A stretch of 24,410 nt of DNA. It comes from JALZHR01 sp036389695 (lineage in GTDB: Bacteria > Acidobacteriota > Blastocatellia > Pyrinomonadales > Pyrinomonadaceae). Below, one piece after another: positions 16,638 through 24,410 of this stretch (position 1 is its first letter; each line of letters opens with the position of its first letter). The stretch spans positions 1 through 24,410 of the forward strand of contig DASVWG010000358.1 in the NCBI GenBank assembly GCA_036389695.1, written 5' to 3'. The notes under the pieces were generated by a model, which ran no database searches, was not told the DNA's origin, and saw only the letters and a program-made list of their open reading frames with translations. The translations under genes and the position numbers were made by a program.

Positions 16638-16660
16638 GCGAGAAGAGGAAGCAGCCGCTT

Positions 16661-17563
16661 ATGTCTAAAAACATAATTTTATTAAGTATTGTCGTTTTAA
16701 TTGCAATCCCGGCGATATTGGTCTGGCAGGGAAAAACTTCTCTGAAAAACGCCGAGCCGGAATCTTCTTCACCGGACGGCAGGGAGGTTATCGCCGTCGC
16801 TGAAAAAACGGTAAATGACAATGCGGGTAAACCCTCATTGAATTTGTCGGAAGAAGAAAAAAAATCGCTGCACAAGCTGGTGCCGCAAACGGTGCGCTGG
16901 TTCGGCACCTGGAGCCTGGATTCGGATTGCTATAAAAATGAGGTCGAGGACGCGGGCGATTTCAGAACCTTCGGCGAGACCGGCGAGGATTTTCGCAGCC
17001 TCGTCAAACGATTTGCGGGCAAACAGGTCACGGCAAAAATAGAAGCGGAAACATACAGAGTTAAGGTTTATCTTGTCGAGATGAAAACACGGATAGACTT
17101 TAACCGGTCTGACGGTCGGCGACTCGCGGCGAACAGACCCGAACGGCTCTGTTCTATTCCGGACCGAGTTCAAAGCTATCAATCGGAAAGCTATTTTATT
17201 CCGAACGACAATTCTTCCGGGGAGAAAAATACAGCCGAGCAGCAATCTGAAAAAAGGCTTTTGCTCGATGACATTGTCGCGAAGATTCAAGCGGATGTTT
17301 GTTCCTTAAACGATACCGCAGCGGCTTATTCCGGTAATCTGACAATCGCCGGATTTGAACCGGGAGATCCGGAAATATATGCTTTGCTCAAAAATAATCA
17401 ATCCAAATCCGCGGCGGAAAAGTCCATCTACTGGATGAGCTTGAAATATAACGAAGCGGAGATAATCAAAAGCTTCGGCAGACCGGACGAAATAACCGAA
17501 TTGTCGAAAATAATTGAAAGAACCGCAGTTCTCAGAAAGCGCATATCGTGCGTTAATCCGTGA
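16661..17563 (+). CDS. Membrane-anchored periplasmic protein of unknown function, next to the RHS-like gene
   Basis: This encodes 300 residues from ATG 16661, preceded by AGAGGAAG. An in-frame GTG at 16634 would overlap the RHS-like gene's stop by 4 bp (GTGA). One N-terminal membrane helix (NIILLSIVVLIAIPAILVWQ) is followed by a charged periplasmic region with four cysteines (SDCYK, ERLCSI, ADVCSL, ISCVNP) and motifs such as RWFGTWSLDSDCY and ISYWMSLKYNE-like EKSIYWMSLKYNEAEI. I do not recognise the family. Its position directly behind a large RHS-type gene is where immunity or accessory proteins are usually found, and a periplasmic location would suit protection against a cell-wall-acting C-terminal domain. 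That is inference only. Confidence 0.7.
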   Translation: MSKNIILLSIVVLIAIPAILVWQGKTSLKNAEPESSSPDGREVIAVAEKTVNDNAGKPSLNLSEEEKKSLHKLVPQTVRWFGTWSLDSDCYKNEVEDAGDFRTFGETGEDFRSLVKRFAGKQVTAKIEAETYRVKVYLVEMKTRIDFNRSDGRRLAANRPERLCSIPDRVQSYQSESYFIPNDNSSGEKNTAEQQSEKRLLLDDIVAKIQADVCSLNDTAAAYSGNLTIAGFEPGDPEIYALLKNNQSKSAAEKSIYWMSLKYNEAEIIKSFGRPDEITELSKIIERTAVLRKRISCVNP

Positions 17564-17703
17564 AATTTGCAGCGGTTGCGGGAAAGTTATTCCGGAGACA
17601 AATGCGCCGCAGGTTATAAGGCGGGACACGGCGGCAGCGGCACATTTTCGGAAATCGGTTTTGATTTGCCGATTCAGCTCAGTCCGCCTCTGGCATTTAG
17701 GCT

Positions 17704-20253
17704 TTGAAAATATTAAAAGATAATAAACATCCGGCGCTGTTGCCCCTGCTGCTGTTTTTCCTGTCGAGCACAGGTCTGATTGTTCTTTTTTCATTCAATC
17801 TTTTGCAGGAAATCTGGCGCGGCGCTTTTTCACGCGCGTGGGACGGCGCCGGGCATCAATCCATTGCAAAAATCTATTCCCAGTCTATCTTTCCCGATAC
17901 GTTCGGCTGGAGCTATGCTTATTTCGGAGGCGTTCCCTTCCCGAATTTTTACCCGCCTGTTTTTTACTGGTTAAACGGCTTTCTGAATCTGTTTCTCCCG
18001 TCTGAAACTGCTCTGAAAATATTAATTTGTCTGCCGGTTTTGTTTCTTCCGGCGCTGTTATGGAAGTTTATTTACACGCTCAGTGAAGGAAACCGGCTGG
18101 CGGCGTGGATGGGCGGCATCGCCAGTTTGTTTCTTTTTCTAGATTCGCGTTTTATTTTTACCTTGCCCGCAGGATTGGATTTTTTCAGCACTTTTCAAAT
18201 CGGACTTTATACGCAGCCGCTCGGATTTGCTTTTCTGCTGCTCTGGTATATCAATCTGCAAAAATGCAGCCGGTTTAACTGGCGATTCGCTTTATCGGCA
18301 GTTCTTTTAGCCCTGGCGGTTCTCTCGAATATTTTTGCCGGAATGACGGCTGCGCTGGTCGCGGTCGTCGTCATTCTGGAAGACATTGTTTGCCTCCGGC
18401 GCGCGCGGAAATCCGTCGCCGATCCGAAAAATCAGCCGCTTGAGCAAACGGTAGATTTATCCCGGAAACGGCTTCTGGTTCATGTTCTTTCTTCATTTCT
18501 GGCTTTGTGCCTGACGCTTTTCTGGGTCGTGCCGATGATTTCGGCTTATAAGTATTTTGTCACTCTCCCTTTTGTAGTCGAAGCGAGCCAGCTTCTGGCG
18601 CCGGTCTGGTGGCTCTGGTTCGGTCTGGCGGCGGCAGGTTTTTATATCTGGTCGCGGCGACCGACGAAAGCTTTTCCGACATTTGCGATTTCCTGCTTAT
18701 CTTTAGCCTTTATAATAATCTTTGCGGCTTTTGTCGCGCCGCATTGGCTGCCTCTTCAATCGCCCCGCTTTTTGGCGATACTCAACTTTTTACTTGTCGT
18801 TCCGGTCGGATTGACTCTGTCGGAGATGTTCCGCCGTTTCGCCAGGCTGCTCGGAGAAGTCAGGGATGAAAAAGAAACGCTCTCCGTGCGAAAGGTCAAA
18901 TATACGTGCGGAGTTTTTATTTTTCTTTTGCTGATACTAATTATCTTTTCTTCGGGAACCAGAACCGGCGCCGGTTTCAGCTTTGTCGCCGCGGGCGAAA
19001 AACCGGAAATCGAACAAATTTTAAATTTCGCCGGAGAGCATACCGACGGCAGGTATCTGGTCGAGGTAATTAATCCGCAAAAAAATCCTGCCTATACCGA
19101 TGCCGCATTCGATGCGCGCTCGATTAATTCATATCTGGGCGCAAATGGAAATGAGGTTCTCACTACGGTTTTTCACGAGGCTTCGCCAAACGCTCTGTTT
19201 ATGCTTCCGGTCGTTAATTCGTTTTCCGATTATCCCGATAGCTTCGGTATCAGCTCTCTGCTCGCCGATGATTTGGATTTTGACGCGCAGCCGGTTGAAA
19301 ATCATATCGACAGGGCAAGGTTTCTCGGCGTTAAGTATCTGGTCATCCGAACTCCGCAGATGAAGAAAAAACTCGATAAAGTTTCGGAGATTCAAACAAA
19401 ATATGAATTCGGCTGGTGGAGTATATACGAATTAAAAATTAACCCGGCAGCCAGCACGGCGGCGAAAATTCTTTCTAATCGTCCGGCTTTAATTATCAGC
19501 GATTTTACATTAAAAGCCCGTTATCGGGATGATTTAAGTTACATCCGCTTTGTCGAGGAACAATTCGCCGACCGGTGGTTTGATGTTTTTCTGGCTCGGT
19601 CAGCCGAAGTAAAGATTGATTATCTGGAAGGCTGGGAAAAATTCGGAGCAGTAATTATCAATGATTATAAATATAATGATGCGAATCGGGCTTTTGATAA
19701 ACTCAAGAGTATTGCCGAAAAAAGGACTTTAATCGCGATTTCTAGCGAGGACGGGCTTTTTCAAAAAATTCAGGAGAAAAAAGCTGAGTTTGGCAGGCTG
19801 GAAATCATCGAACGCCCGAAACCGGGAGCTTCGGACAAAATACTCGACTCTAGTCACCCGACTTTTCATTATAACGAAAGTTCTATACGAAAGCTCTGGA
19901 AAAACATCAGACAAATTCTGGAGACCAATAAGATGCCGGTTGAATCAAATCAAATGCCGATTAAAATTCAAAAGGAAAAAAATAAAATTCAAGTCGGATT
20001 ATCTTCCGGCGAAGAGCTGCCAATTTTAATTGCCAATTCTTTTCATCCAAACTGGCGCAGAACGGACAATGAAAGTATCTATCCGGTCACCCCATTCTAT
20101 CAGTTGACTTTCGCGAATCAGCCTGTAGAGCTAAGATACGAACGCGACCTGACGGATAAATTGGGATTGTGGATTTCCGCTTTTGCTTTAGTTGTAATTA
20201 CCGGTTTCGTGATTTTGAGTAATTTCGGTAAAAATCAAGCGAGAGAGAATTAA
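17704..20253 (+). CDS. Polytopic membrane protein, PTPS-related / YfhO-like (GT-C-type) family
   Basis: This encodes 849 residues from a TTG start. An in-frame TAG two codons earlier (17698-17700) rules out a longer form, and TTTAGG may serve as ribosome-binding site. About ten membrane helices occupy residues ~10-430, beginning LLPLLLFFLSSTGLIVLFSF. The first loop carries RAWDGAGHQSIAKIYSQ with Asp47 and His51, followed by FGWSYAYFGGVPFPNFYPP. This is the Asp-containing loop and G-x-P-x-x-x-x-YPP pattern of the PTPS-related and GT-C glycosyltransferase-like families. A soluble ~380-residue region follows, then FHPNWRRTDNE, a pattern like the C-terminus of YfhO-type proteins, and a last helix near 822-843. 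A role in polymer or lipid-linked glycosylation is likely but the substrate is unknown. It lies 140 bp downstream of the anchored protein and may share its transcript. Confidence 0.6.
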   Translation: MKILKDNKHPALLPLLLFFLSSTGLIVLFSFNLLQEIWRGAFSRAWDGAGHQSIAKIYSQSIFPDTFGWSYAYFGGVPFPNFYPPVFYWLNGFLNLFLPSETALKILICLPVLFLPALLWKFIYTLSEGNRLAAWMGGIASLFLFLDSRFIFTLPAGLDFFSTFQIGLYTQPLGFAFLLLWYINLQKCSRFNWRFALSAVLLALAVLSNIFAGMTAALVAVVVILEDIVCLRRARKSVADPKNQPLEQTVDLSRKRLLVHVLSSFLALCLTLFWVVPMISAYKYFVTLPFVVEASQLLAPVWWLWFGLAAAGFYIWSRRPTKAFPTFAISCLSLAFIIIFAAFVAPHWLPLQSPRFLAILNFLLVVPVGLTLSEMFRRFARLLGEVRDEKETLSVRKVKYTCGVFIFLLLILIIFSSGTRTGAGFSFVAAGEKPEIEQILNFAGEHTDGRYLVEVINPQKNPAYTDAAFDARSINSYLGANGNEVLTTVFHEASPNALFMLPVVNSFSDYPDSFGISSLLADDLDFDAQPVENHIDRARFLGVKYLVIRTPQMKKKLDKVSEIQTKYEFGWWSIYELKINPAASTAAKILSNRPALIISDFTLKARYRDDLSYIRFVEEQFADRWFDVFLARSAEVKIDYLEGWEKFGAVIINDYKYNDANRAFDKLKSIAEKRTLIAISSEDGLFQKIQEKKAEFGRLEIIERPKPGASDKILDSSHPTFHYNESSIRKLWKNIRQILETNKMPVESNQMPIKIQKEKNKIQVGLSSGEELPILIANSFHPNWRRTDNESIYPVTPFYQLTFANQPVELRYERDLTDKLGLWISAFALVVITGFVILSNFGKNQAREN

Positions 20254-20280
20254 AAAAAATTTCGGTTTCTGCCTTTAAAT

Positions 20281-20399
20281 TCTTTACAAAAAAGGTCTCG
20301 GCTGTAAAGAGTCAATAATACATAAGCCTGATAAACATCAAAATAAAATCTGCTTAAAATCGGGTTGCCGATGTTTATAGGGTCGTTTTTGAGACCTTT
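20281..20399. repeat. Inverted repeats in the convergent intergenic region
   Basis: The gap between two convergent genes (20254-20459) holds two inverted repeats. TCTTTACA (20281-20288) pairs with TGTAAAGA (20303-20310), and AAAGGTCTC (20291-20299) pairs with GAGACCTTT (20391-20399). Neither is followed by a clean T-tract in both directions. They may contribute to bidirectional transcription termination. No gene is visible in this gap. Confidence 0.3.
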
Positions 20400-20459
20400 A
20401 GATTGCGCCATAACACGGCGGCGTTTTATGACTTTATTTAGTTTGTCGGGAATCTTTAA

Positions 20460-21017
20460 TTAAGCGCTCCATTTTTGTTTCTCTAAAATTTCCGTTATTT
20501 CTACTATCCAATCCAATCTTGCCCGGGCTGCTAAAACAGCGCCGCGCAGTGATAAATAATCAAAATAATTTGATTGGTCACATTCCTGGCTGTATCTAAT
20601 AACGTCCTTTAAATGCTCTTCGAGACCGGCTTTGACCTGTGCCAGAAGGCTCTTTCTCTGTCGCGGAGTTAAAAAAGCAAGAAATTCTATGCGATTTCTT
20701 AGCGGGTCGGGCGGAGTTCCGATAACAATCGGAGCAGCCGGTTGATGCAGCCATTGTTTTAGAACCTTCTCTCCTTCGGCGGTTAAAGTATAAAGTTTGC
20801 TGCCTCTTGCGTCGTCCGTTGAAGATGATTCATCAATTAGTTTCTGGCGCGTGAGCCTTTCAATTAAAGGATAAATAGCTCCGGCGCTGCCGCTCCAAAA
20901 CGGCGTCGGCGATTGCTGAAATTCCTTGCGAACGACATAAGGAGTACAGGGACCTTTAAGACCAATCAGCCCGAGCACGCACCCTTCCAATTCAGTAATA
21001 TTTCTTTTTTTAGGCAT
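20460..21017 (-). CDS. PadR-family transcriptional regulator
   Basis: This encodes 185 residues from ATG at 21017. The N-terminal winged helix is characteristic: LEGCVLGLIGLKGPCTPYVV, then WSGSAGAIYPLIERLTRQKLIDE, then RGSKLYTLTAEGEKVLKQWL, which matches the PadR recognition helix and wing. The C-terminal half (~95-185: PLRNRIEFLAFLTPRQRKSLL, ARARLDWIVEITEILEKQKW) forms the long dimerisation helices of the PadR-s2/VirR-like subclass. PadR proteins usually repress adjacent genes and respond to small molecules. This one is divergent from the tricorn-protease gene with a perfect palindrome in between. The upstream ribosome-binding site is weak (AAAGGCGAAG at long spacing). Confidence 0.9.
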   Translation of the reverse strand: MPKKRNITELEGCVLGLIGLKGPCTPYVVRKEFQQSPTPFWSGSAGAIYPLIERLTRQKLIDESSSTDDARGSKLYTLTAEGEKVLKQWLHQPAAPIVIGTPPDPLRNRIEFLAFLTPRQRKSLLAQVKAGLEEHLKDVIRYSQECDQSNYFDYLSLRGAVLAARARLDWIVEITEILEKQKWSA

Positions 21018-21076
21018 TTAAAAATATTTTCTTCGCCTTTCGGCTTGAAATTTTGAAATAGATTTCTATAATCAAG

Positions 21077-21097
21077 AATAGTCCGATTAGGACTATT
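21077..21097. promoter_or_regulatory. Perfect 8-5-8 palindrome between the PadR and tricorn genes
   Basis: AATAGTCC-GATTA-GGACTATT is a perfect inverted repeat 60 bp upstream of the PadR start codon. A TTGAAA hexamer (21100-21105) begins 3 bp after it on the plus strand with a weak TATTTA 16 bp further on, so the site could control divergent transcription. A PadR operator is the obvious hypothesis. No terminator-like T-tract follows on either strand. Confidence 0.5.
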
Positions 21098-21270
21098 AGT
21101 TGAAATTGCAATGCATTTTAATATTTAACAAAAGGCAATGAATTAACAAAACTACCGGAGTAAAAAACATAGTTAATAAAATAATGAAATTTATAATTCA
21201 TACTTTGGCAAAATCAACTTTTTAATTTAGCAGATGTTCTTTCATTCTTCTCAATCTAAAAACTATTAAC

Positions 21271-21275
21271 GGAGG
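21271..21275 (+). promoter_or_regulatory. Strong ribosome-binding site of the tricorn gene
   Basis: GGAGG lies 8 nt before the ATG at 21284. This is the best Shine-Dalgarno sequence in the window and decides the start, even though the apparent signal peptide begins only at the in-frame ATG at 21497, which lacks a comparable site. Confidence 0.75.
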
Positions 21276-21283
21276 TTAATACT

Positions 21284-24200
21284 ATGATTAAACATATGAG
21301 TTTCACAGTTTTTTCTCTTTCATCTGTTGCCCTGACTGCGCTTGCTCGAAATGAGCGTGCGAGCCGCCGGAGCAATTCCGGCAGCTCGACGGAATTGAAC
21401 TTAACGGCGCGCAATAACGCGCGCTTAAATCTTGATAATTTTTTCGCGCAACTGAAAATTCTTTTTGCATTTATTTTTAGAAATAAGCAGCTATATATGA
21501 TTTCTATATTTACTTTAGGACTTCTTTTATTTTCATTCTCGACAGCCAATGCGGGTGTTAAATCACCTGGAAACACTTTAGAAAACGTCAATTTTTCGGA
21601 CGCGCCGGCTGCCGAAAGACAGCTTTTGAGATTTCCGGCAATTTATGAAAATACAATCGTTTTTACTTACGCGTCCGATCTCTGGGTCGGAGATTTGAAA
21701 ACCGGTTCGTCGAGGCGGCTGACATCTCACCAAGCCAACGAGAGACAGGCAAGCATCTCACCGGACGGCAAATTCGTTGCTTTTATCGCTTCTTACGACG
21801 GAGATACGGACATTTACGTGATGCCGCTCGAAGGCGGTGAACCGAAACGCATCACTTATGATTCATACGGAGAAAGTTTCGTCGGATGGACTCCCGACGG
21901 TAAAATTTTTTACGCTTCCGGAGCAGGAACTTTTACCGCCGGACAAAGACGTTTGTGGATGGTTGAACCGACCGGAGGATTGCCTATTGAAACGCCCTTA
22001 ACGGAGTTTAACGCCGGTACATTTTTCGCGGGCGGGCAGCGTATCGCCTATAACCGTACCGATTCGCACGCCTACAATTGGCGCAACTATCGCGGCGGGC
22101 GCATCGGAACGATTTCAATCTATGATTTATCAATTAATAAATATTCCGAGCTCCCGAACGCGGGCGCGAATTCGTGGTTTCCGATGGCGGTCGGTGATTC
22201 GATTTATTATTTGAGCGACCGCAGCCAAAAGACAGTGAATTTATATAAATACGATTCATCTGCAAACAAGGACGTTCAGTTAACCCGTTACCCGGATTAT
22301 GACATTAAAAACCCGAAAACCGACGGAAAATCAATTGTTTATGAGCGCGACGGTTTCCTTTATTTGTTTGATATAGCTTCGGGCAAAGATAGAAAGCTAA
22401 CCTTTAAGATACAGAATGATAATCTCTCTACCAGACCCTACATTACAAAAGTCGGGGGAAATATTTCCTCCGTTTCTATTTTGCCGGATGCCTCAAAAAT
22501 AGCGGTCGAGGCGCGCGGGGAAATCTTCAGCATCGCCACGGGAAATAATAATGCGCAGAATCTCACAAATACACCGGGAATAAGAGAGCGGGCTGCTGCC
22601 TGGTCGCCTAACGGACAGAGCTTAGCGTATTTAAGCGATGCTTCGGGCGAGTTTCAAATTTATTCAAAGCCCGCCGGCAGCAGCGAAGCCCGGCAAATCA
22701 GCAATCATCGCGGTTTGAGTATTCGTGGTTTCCTATGGTCTCCGGACAATCAGCGGATTCTGTATTATACGGAAAATTTCGGGCTTTTTATCCTGGATTT
22801 AAATACTCGCGCGGCAACCCAAATTTTTCAAACCGAATATTCCGGAAGGGTATCATTTGACTGGTCGCCCGACGGCAGGTGGATTGCAATAAGCGCTGCC
22901 GGAAAAAACGGTTTGAGTTCGATTTATCTGTACGACGTTAAATCCGGTAAAATCACGCGTGCTACCGCAGGACTTTATGATGACAGCAATGTGGCGTTTG
23001 ACCTCACAGGCAAATATCTATACTTCACGTCAGCCAGAGAATTTCAGCCGGGCGAGGGTCGTTTCGAGCAGAGTCTGAAGGTAGAGAAAGCCGACCGGAT
23101 TTATCTTATACCGCTCAGAAACGATTTGCCCAATCCTCTTTCTGATATTGATGATATTTCGCCGGCAGACGCCGGGAGCGATACGACTGCCGATGACGTG
23201 CGAATTGATTTCGACGGTTTCGCCGAGCGCGCCATTCTACTGCCCGTTCCCGCCGGTAACGCTAACGCAATTGAATTAATCGGCGCGAAAAACGGAGTTT
23301 TACAGAATGACGGTGATATGTTGAGGAAATTTGATTTGAAGTCTAAAGAGCTGCAAACAATTTACGACGCATCGGGAGTTAACATTGTATTCAATCAGGA
23401 TAGAACGAAGGCGGCATATTTTGGCGAGAACATACTGGGCGTCTTCGACACTAAACCCGGCATAAAGTCCGGAACCGGAAAAATAGATATTAACGGACTC
23501 GAAGCCCGGGTAGTGCCGCGAGAGGAATGGAAACAGATGTTTTGGGAAGCGTGGCGATTCGAGCGCGACCAGTTTTATCGGGCTGATATGGACGGCGTTG
23601 ACTGGCAGGCGGTAGGTAAACATTACGAACAATATCTGCCGTATGTGAATAATTGGAGCGATATGAGATACGTTTTAGGTTTAATGTTAGGTGAACTCGG
23701 CAGCTCGCACGCCTATGTTGATGATCCGCCTCCGGGCGATTCGCCTTCTAATATTCGTCCATCGCGCGCGGCGATGCTCGGCGCGGATTTCCAGAGAAAC
23801 GGACAGTGGGTGCAATTCAAAAAAATTTATGCGGGAACTGCTGCTCAGAATGCTTTCAGAGCTCCGCTCGGCGAGCCGGGCAACAATGTTAAGGCAGGCG
23901 ATTATCTGCTGGAAATTGACGGGCAGGCGGTCAATGCCGACATTAATCCCAATTCGTTATTAATCAATAAGGCGGGCAAAGCGGTTACTCTGACAATCAA
24001 TCAGATTCCATCTTTACAGGGCGCGCGTAAAATTAAGGTCAAGCCGGTTTCGGACGAAACAAATCTTCGTTATTACGAATGGGTTGAAGGAAATCGCCGG
24101 AAGGTCGAGCAATTGTCCGGCGGGCGCATCGGATATATTCATTACCCGAACACCGGCAGAGGCGGTCAGGCTGCTTTCATTAGCGGATTTTACGCGCAGT

Positions 24201-24410
24201 CGGACAAAGACGCCATTATTCTCGACGGTAGATTCAATAGCGGCGGCTCTCCGCAGCCGATGGTTTTGCAGACTTTAGGCAGAACCAGCGTAAACGCCAT
24301 CAAATACCGCAGCTGGGTGGGCGGGACTGATATTGCGGCAATTAACGGACCAAAGGTAATGCTGACGAATAAATACGCCGGTTCGGGCGGTGACTTAACG
24401 CCGTGGATGT
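21284..24410 (+). CDS. Tricorn protease homologue (S41 family), truncated by right window edge
   Basis: The frame is open from ATG 21284 to the end (1042 codons). Residues 1-71 are an unusual extension. MISIFTLGLLLFSFSTANAG from residue 72 looks like the real signal peptide. Then come the tricorn beta-propellers (~105-690: YASDLWVGDLKTGSSRRLTS, SPDGKFVAFIASYDGDTDIY, WSPDGRWIAISA), the C1 helical domain (EWKQMFWEAWRFERDQFY and MDGVDW, ~748-775), catalytic His in LGELGSSHAYV (H809), a PDZ domain (~835-920: VKAGDYLLEIDGQAVN), and the C2 S41 core (IGYIHYPNTG, DGRFNSGGSP). The nucleophile lies in YAGSGGDLTPW (S1034), a few codons before the edge. Known tricorn proteases cut oligopeptides; a signal peptide implies a periplasmic or extracellular role here. 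The PadR-family gene is divergent and may regulate it. Confidence 0.9.
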   Translation, partial: MIKHMSFTVFSLSSVALTALARNERASRRSNSGSSTELNLTARNNARLNLDNFFAQLKILFAFIFRNKQLYMISIFTLGLLLFSFSTANAGVKSPGNTLENVNFSDAPAAERQLLRFPAIYENTIVFTYASDLWVGDLKTGSSRRLTSHQANERQASISPDGKFVAFIASYDGDTDIYVMPLEGGEPKRITYDSYGESFVGWTPDGKIFYASGAGTFTAGQRRLWMVEPTGGLPIETPLTEFNAGTFFAGGQRIAYNRTDSHAYNWRNYRGGRIGTISIYDLSINKYSELPNAGANSWFPMAVGDSIYYLSDRSQKTVNLYKYDSSANKDVQLTRYPDYDIKNPKTDGKSIVYERDGFLYLFDIASGKDRKLTFKIQNDNLSTRPYITKVGGNISSVSILPDASKIAVEARGEIFSIATGNNNAQNLTNTPGIRERAAAWSPNGQSLAYLSDASGEFQIYSKPAGSSEARQISNHRGLSIRGFLWSPDNQRILYYTENFGLFILDLNTRAATQIFQTEYSGRVSFDWSPDGRWIAISAAGKNGLSSIYLYDVKSGKITRATAGLYDDSNVAFDLTGKYLYFTSAREFQPGEGRFEQSLKVEKADRIYLIPLRNDLPNPLSDIDDISPADAGSDTTADDVRIDFDGFAERAILLPVPAGNANAIELIGAKNGVLQNDGDMLRKFDLKSKELQTIYDASGVNIVFNQDRTKAAYFGENILGVFDTKPGIKSGTGKIDINGLEARVVPREEWKQMFWEAWRFERDQFYRADMDGVDWQAVGKHYEQYLPYVNNWSDMRYVLGLMLGELGSSHAYVDDPPPGDSPSNIRPSRAAMLGADFQRNGQWVQFKKIYAGTAAQNAFRAPLGEPGNNVKAGDYLLEIDGQAVNADINPNSLLINKAGKAVTLTINQIPSLQGARKIKVKPVSDETNLRYYEWVEGNRRKVEQLSGGRIGYIHYPNTGRGGQAAFISGFYAQSDKDAIILDGRFNSGGSPQPMVLQTLGRTSVNAIKYRSWVGGTDIAAINGPKVMLTNKYAGSGGDLTPWM
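21339..21428 (+). repeat. Hairpin-dense segment in the 5' part of the tricorn gene (possible inserted palindromic element)
   Basis: Three consecutive stem-loops occur within 90 bp. A is at 21339-21361 (TGCTC-GAAAT-GAGCG core). B is at 21361-21387 (GAGCCGCCGGA / TCCGGCAGCTC, one mismatch). C is at 21401-21428 (GCGCG-CAATAA-CGCGC, flanked by TTAA on both sides). In addition, CAATTCCG (21373-21380) pairs perfectly with CGGAATTG (21390-21397), an alternative to stem B. The segment is GC-rich within AT-rich surroundings and falls in the extra N-terminal codons between the strong ribosome-binding site and the signal peptide. Confidence 0.55.

Noticed and set aside
17306..17794. Minus-strand 162-codon frame and plus-strand frame 17514-17723 around the 140-bp gap
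   Set aside because: Both mostly overlap better-supported genes, and neither has a ribosome-binding site or recognisable motif.
21256..21591. Minus-strand 111-codon frame opposite the tricorn N-terminal extension
   Set aside because: It covers the hairpin-rich segment and the tricorn signal peptide in antisense. Its repetitive Arg/Leu-rich sequence is explained by the palindromes; I treat it as part of the repeat element and not as a gene.

Overview
The window (24.4 kb) looks like chromosomal DNA from an acidobacterium, most likely class Blastocatellia (Pyrinomonadales-like). This is inferred from gene content: an Oar-type TonB-dependent receptor with an N-terminal carboxypeptidase-regulatory domain, a secreted tricorn-type protease, a giant FG-GAP/PKD/YD-repeat protein with the GCGCAGG motif, a two-component propeller protein, and small secreted FTYQGRLTDG-type proteins. 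I see no rRNA, tRNA, CRISPR array, transposase, integrase or phage genes.

Left part (1-6326, all minus strand). A two-component-type beta-propeller protein runs off the left edge. Next come two small secreted proteins that probably form an operon (3105 to 1391) ending in a clear intrinsic terminator (1326-1363), then a ~1000-residue outer-membrane TonB-dependent receptor.

Central regulatory hub (6327-9054). The receptor is divergent from a BlaI/MecI-family repressor gene and a BlaR1/MecR1-like M56 peptidase gene whose C-terminal sensor is a class-B-PBP-like transpeptidase domain. The 275-bp gap holds three copies of TGACGA-N6-TCGTCA. One lies inside the spacer of a near-consensus promoter for the receptor, one lies just upstream of that promoter, and one directly follows the -10 of the repressor/sensor promoter. 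The simplest reading is a BlaI/BlaR-like switch that represses both itself and an outer-membrane receptor. This is the most notable candidate system in the window.

Middle part (9055-20253, plus strand). A 580-bp non-coding stretch with a possible promoter precedes a 2333-residue secreted or anchored protein: signal segment, six FG-GAP-like repeats, PKD domain, long YD/RHS region, and a C-terminal domain resembling SleB-type cell-wall hydrolases. It is closely followed by a membrane-anchored, otherwise periplasmic protein of unknown function (possible immunity or partner protein). A large polytopic membrane protein of the PTPS-related/YfhO (GT-C-like) type comes after that.

Right part (20460-24410). 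A PadR-family regulator (minus) is divergent from a tricorn-protease homologue (plus) that runs off the right edge just after its catalytic serine. A perfect 8-5-8 palindrome lies between them. The tricorn gene has an excellent ribosome-binding site placed 71 codons before the apparent signal peptide, and the intervening segment is packed with hairpins, so it may be an inserted palindromic element or a structured leader.
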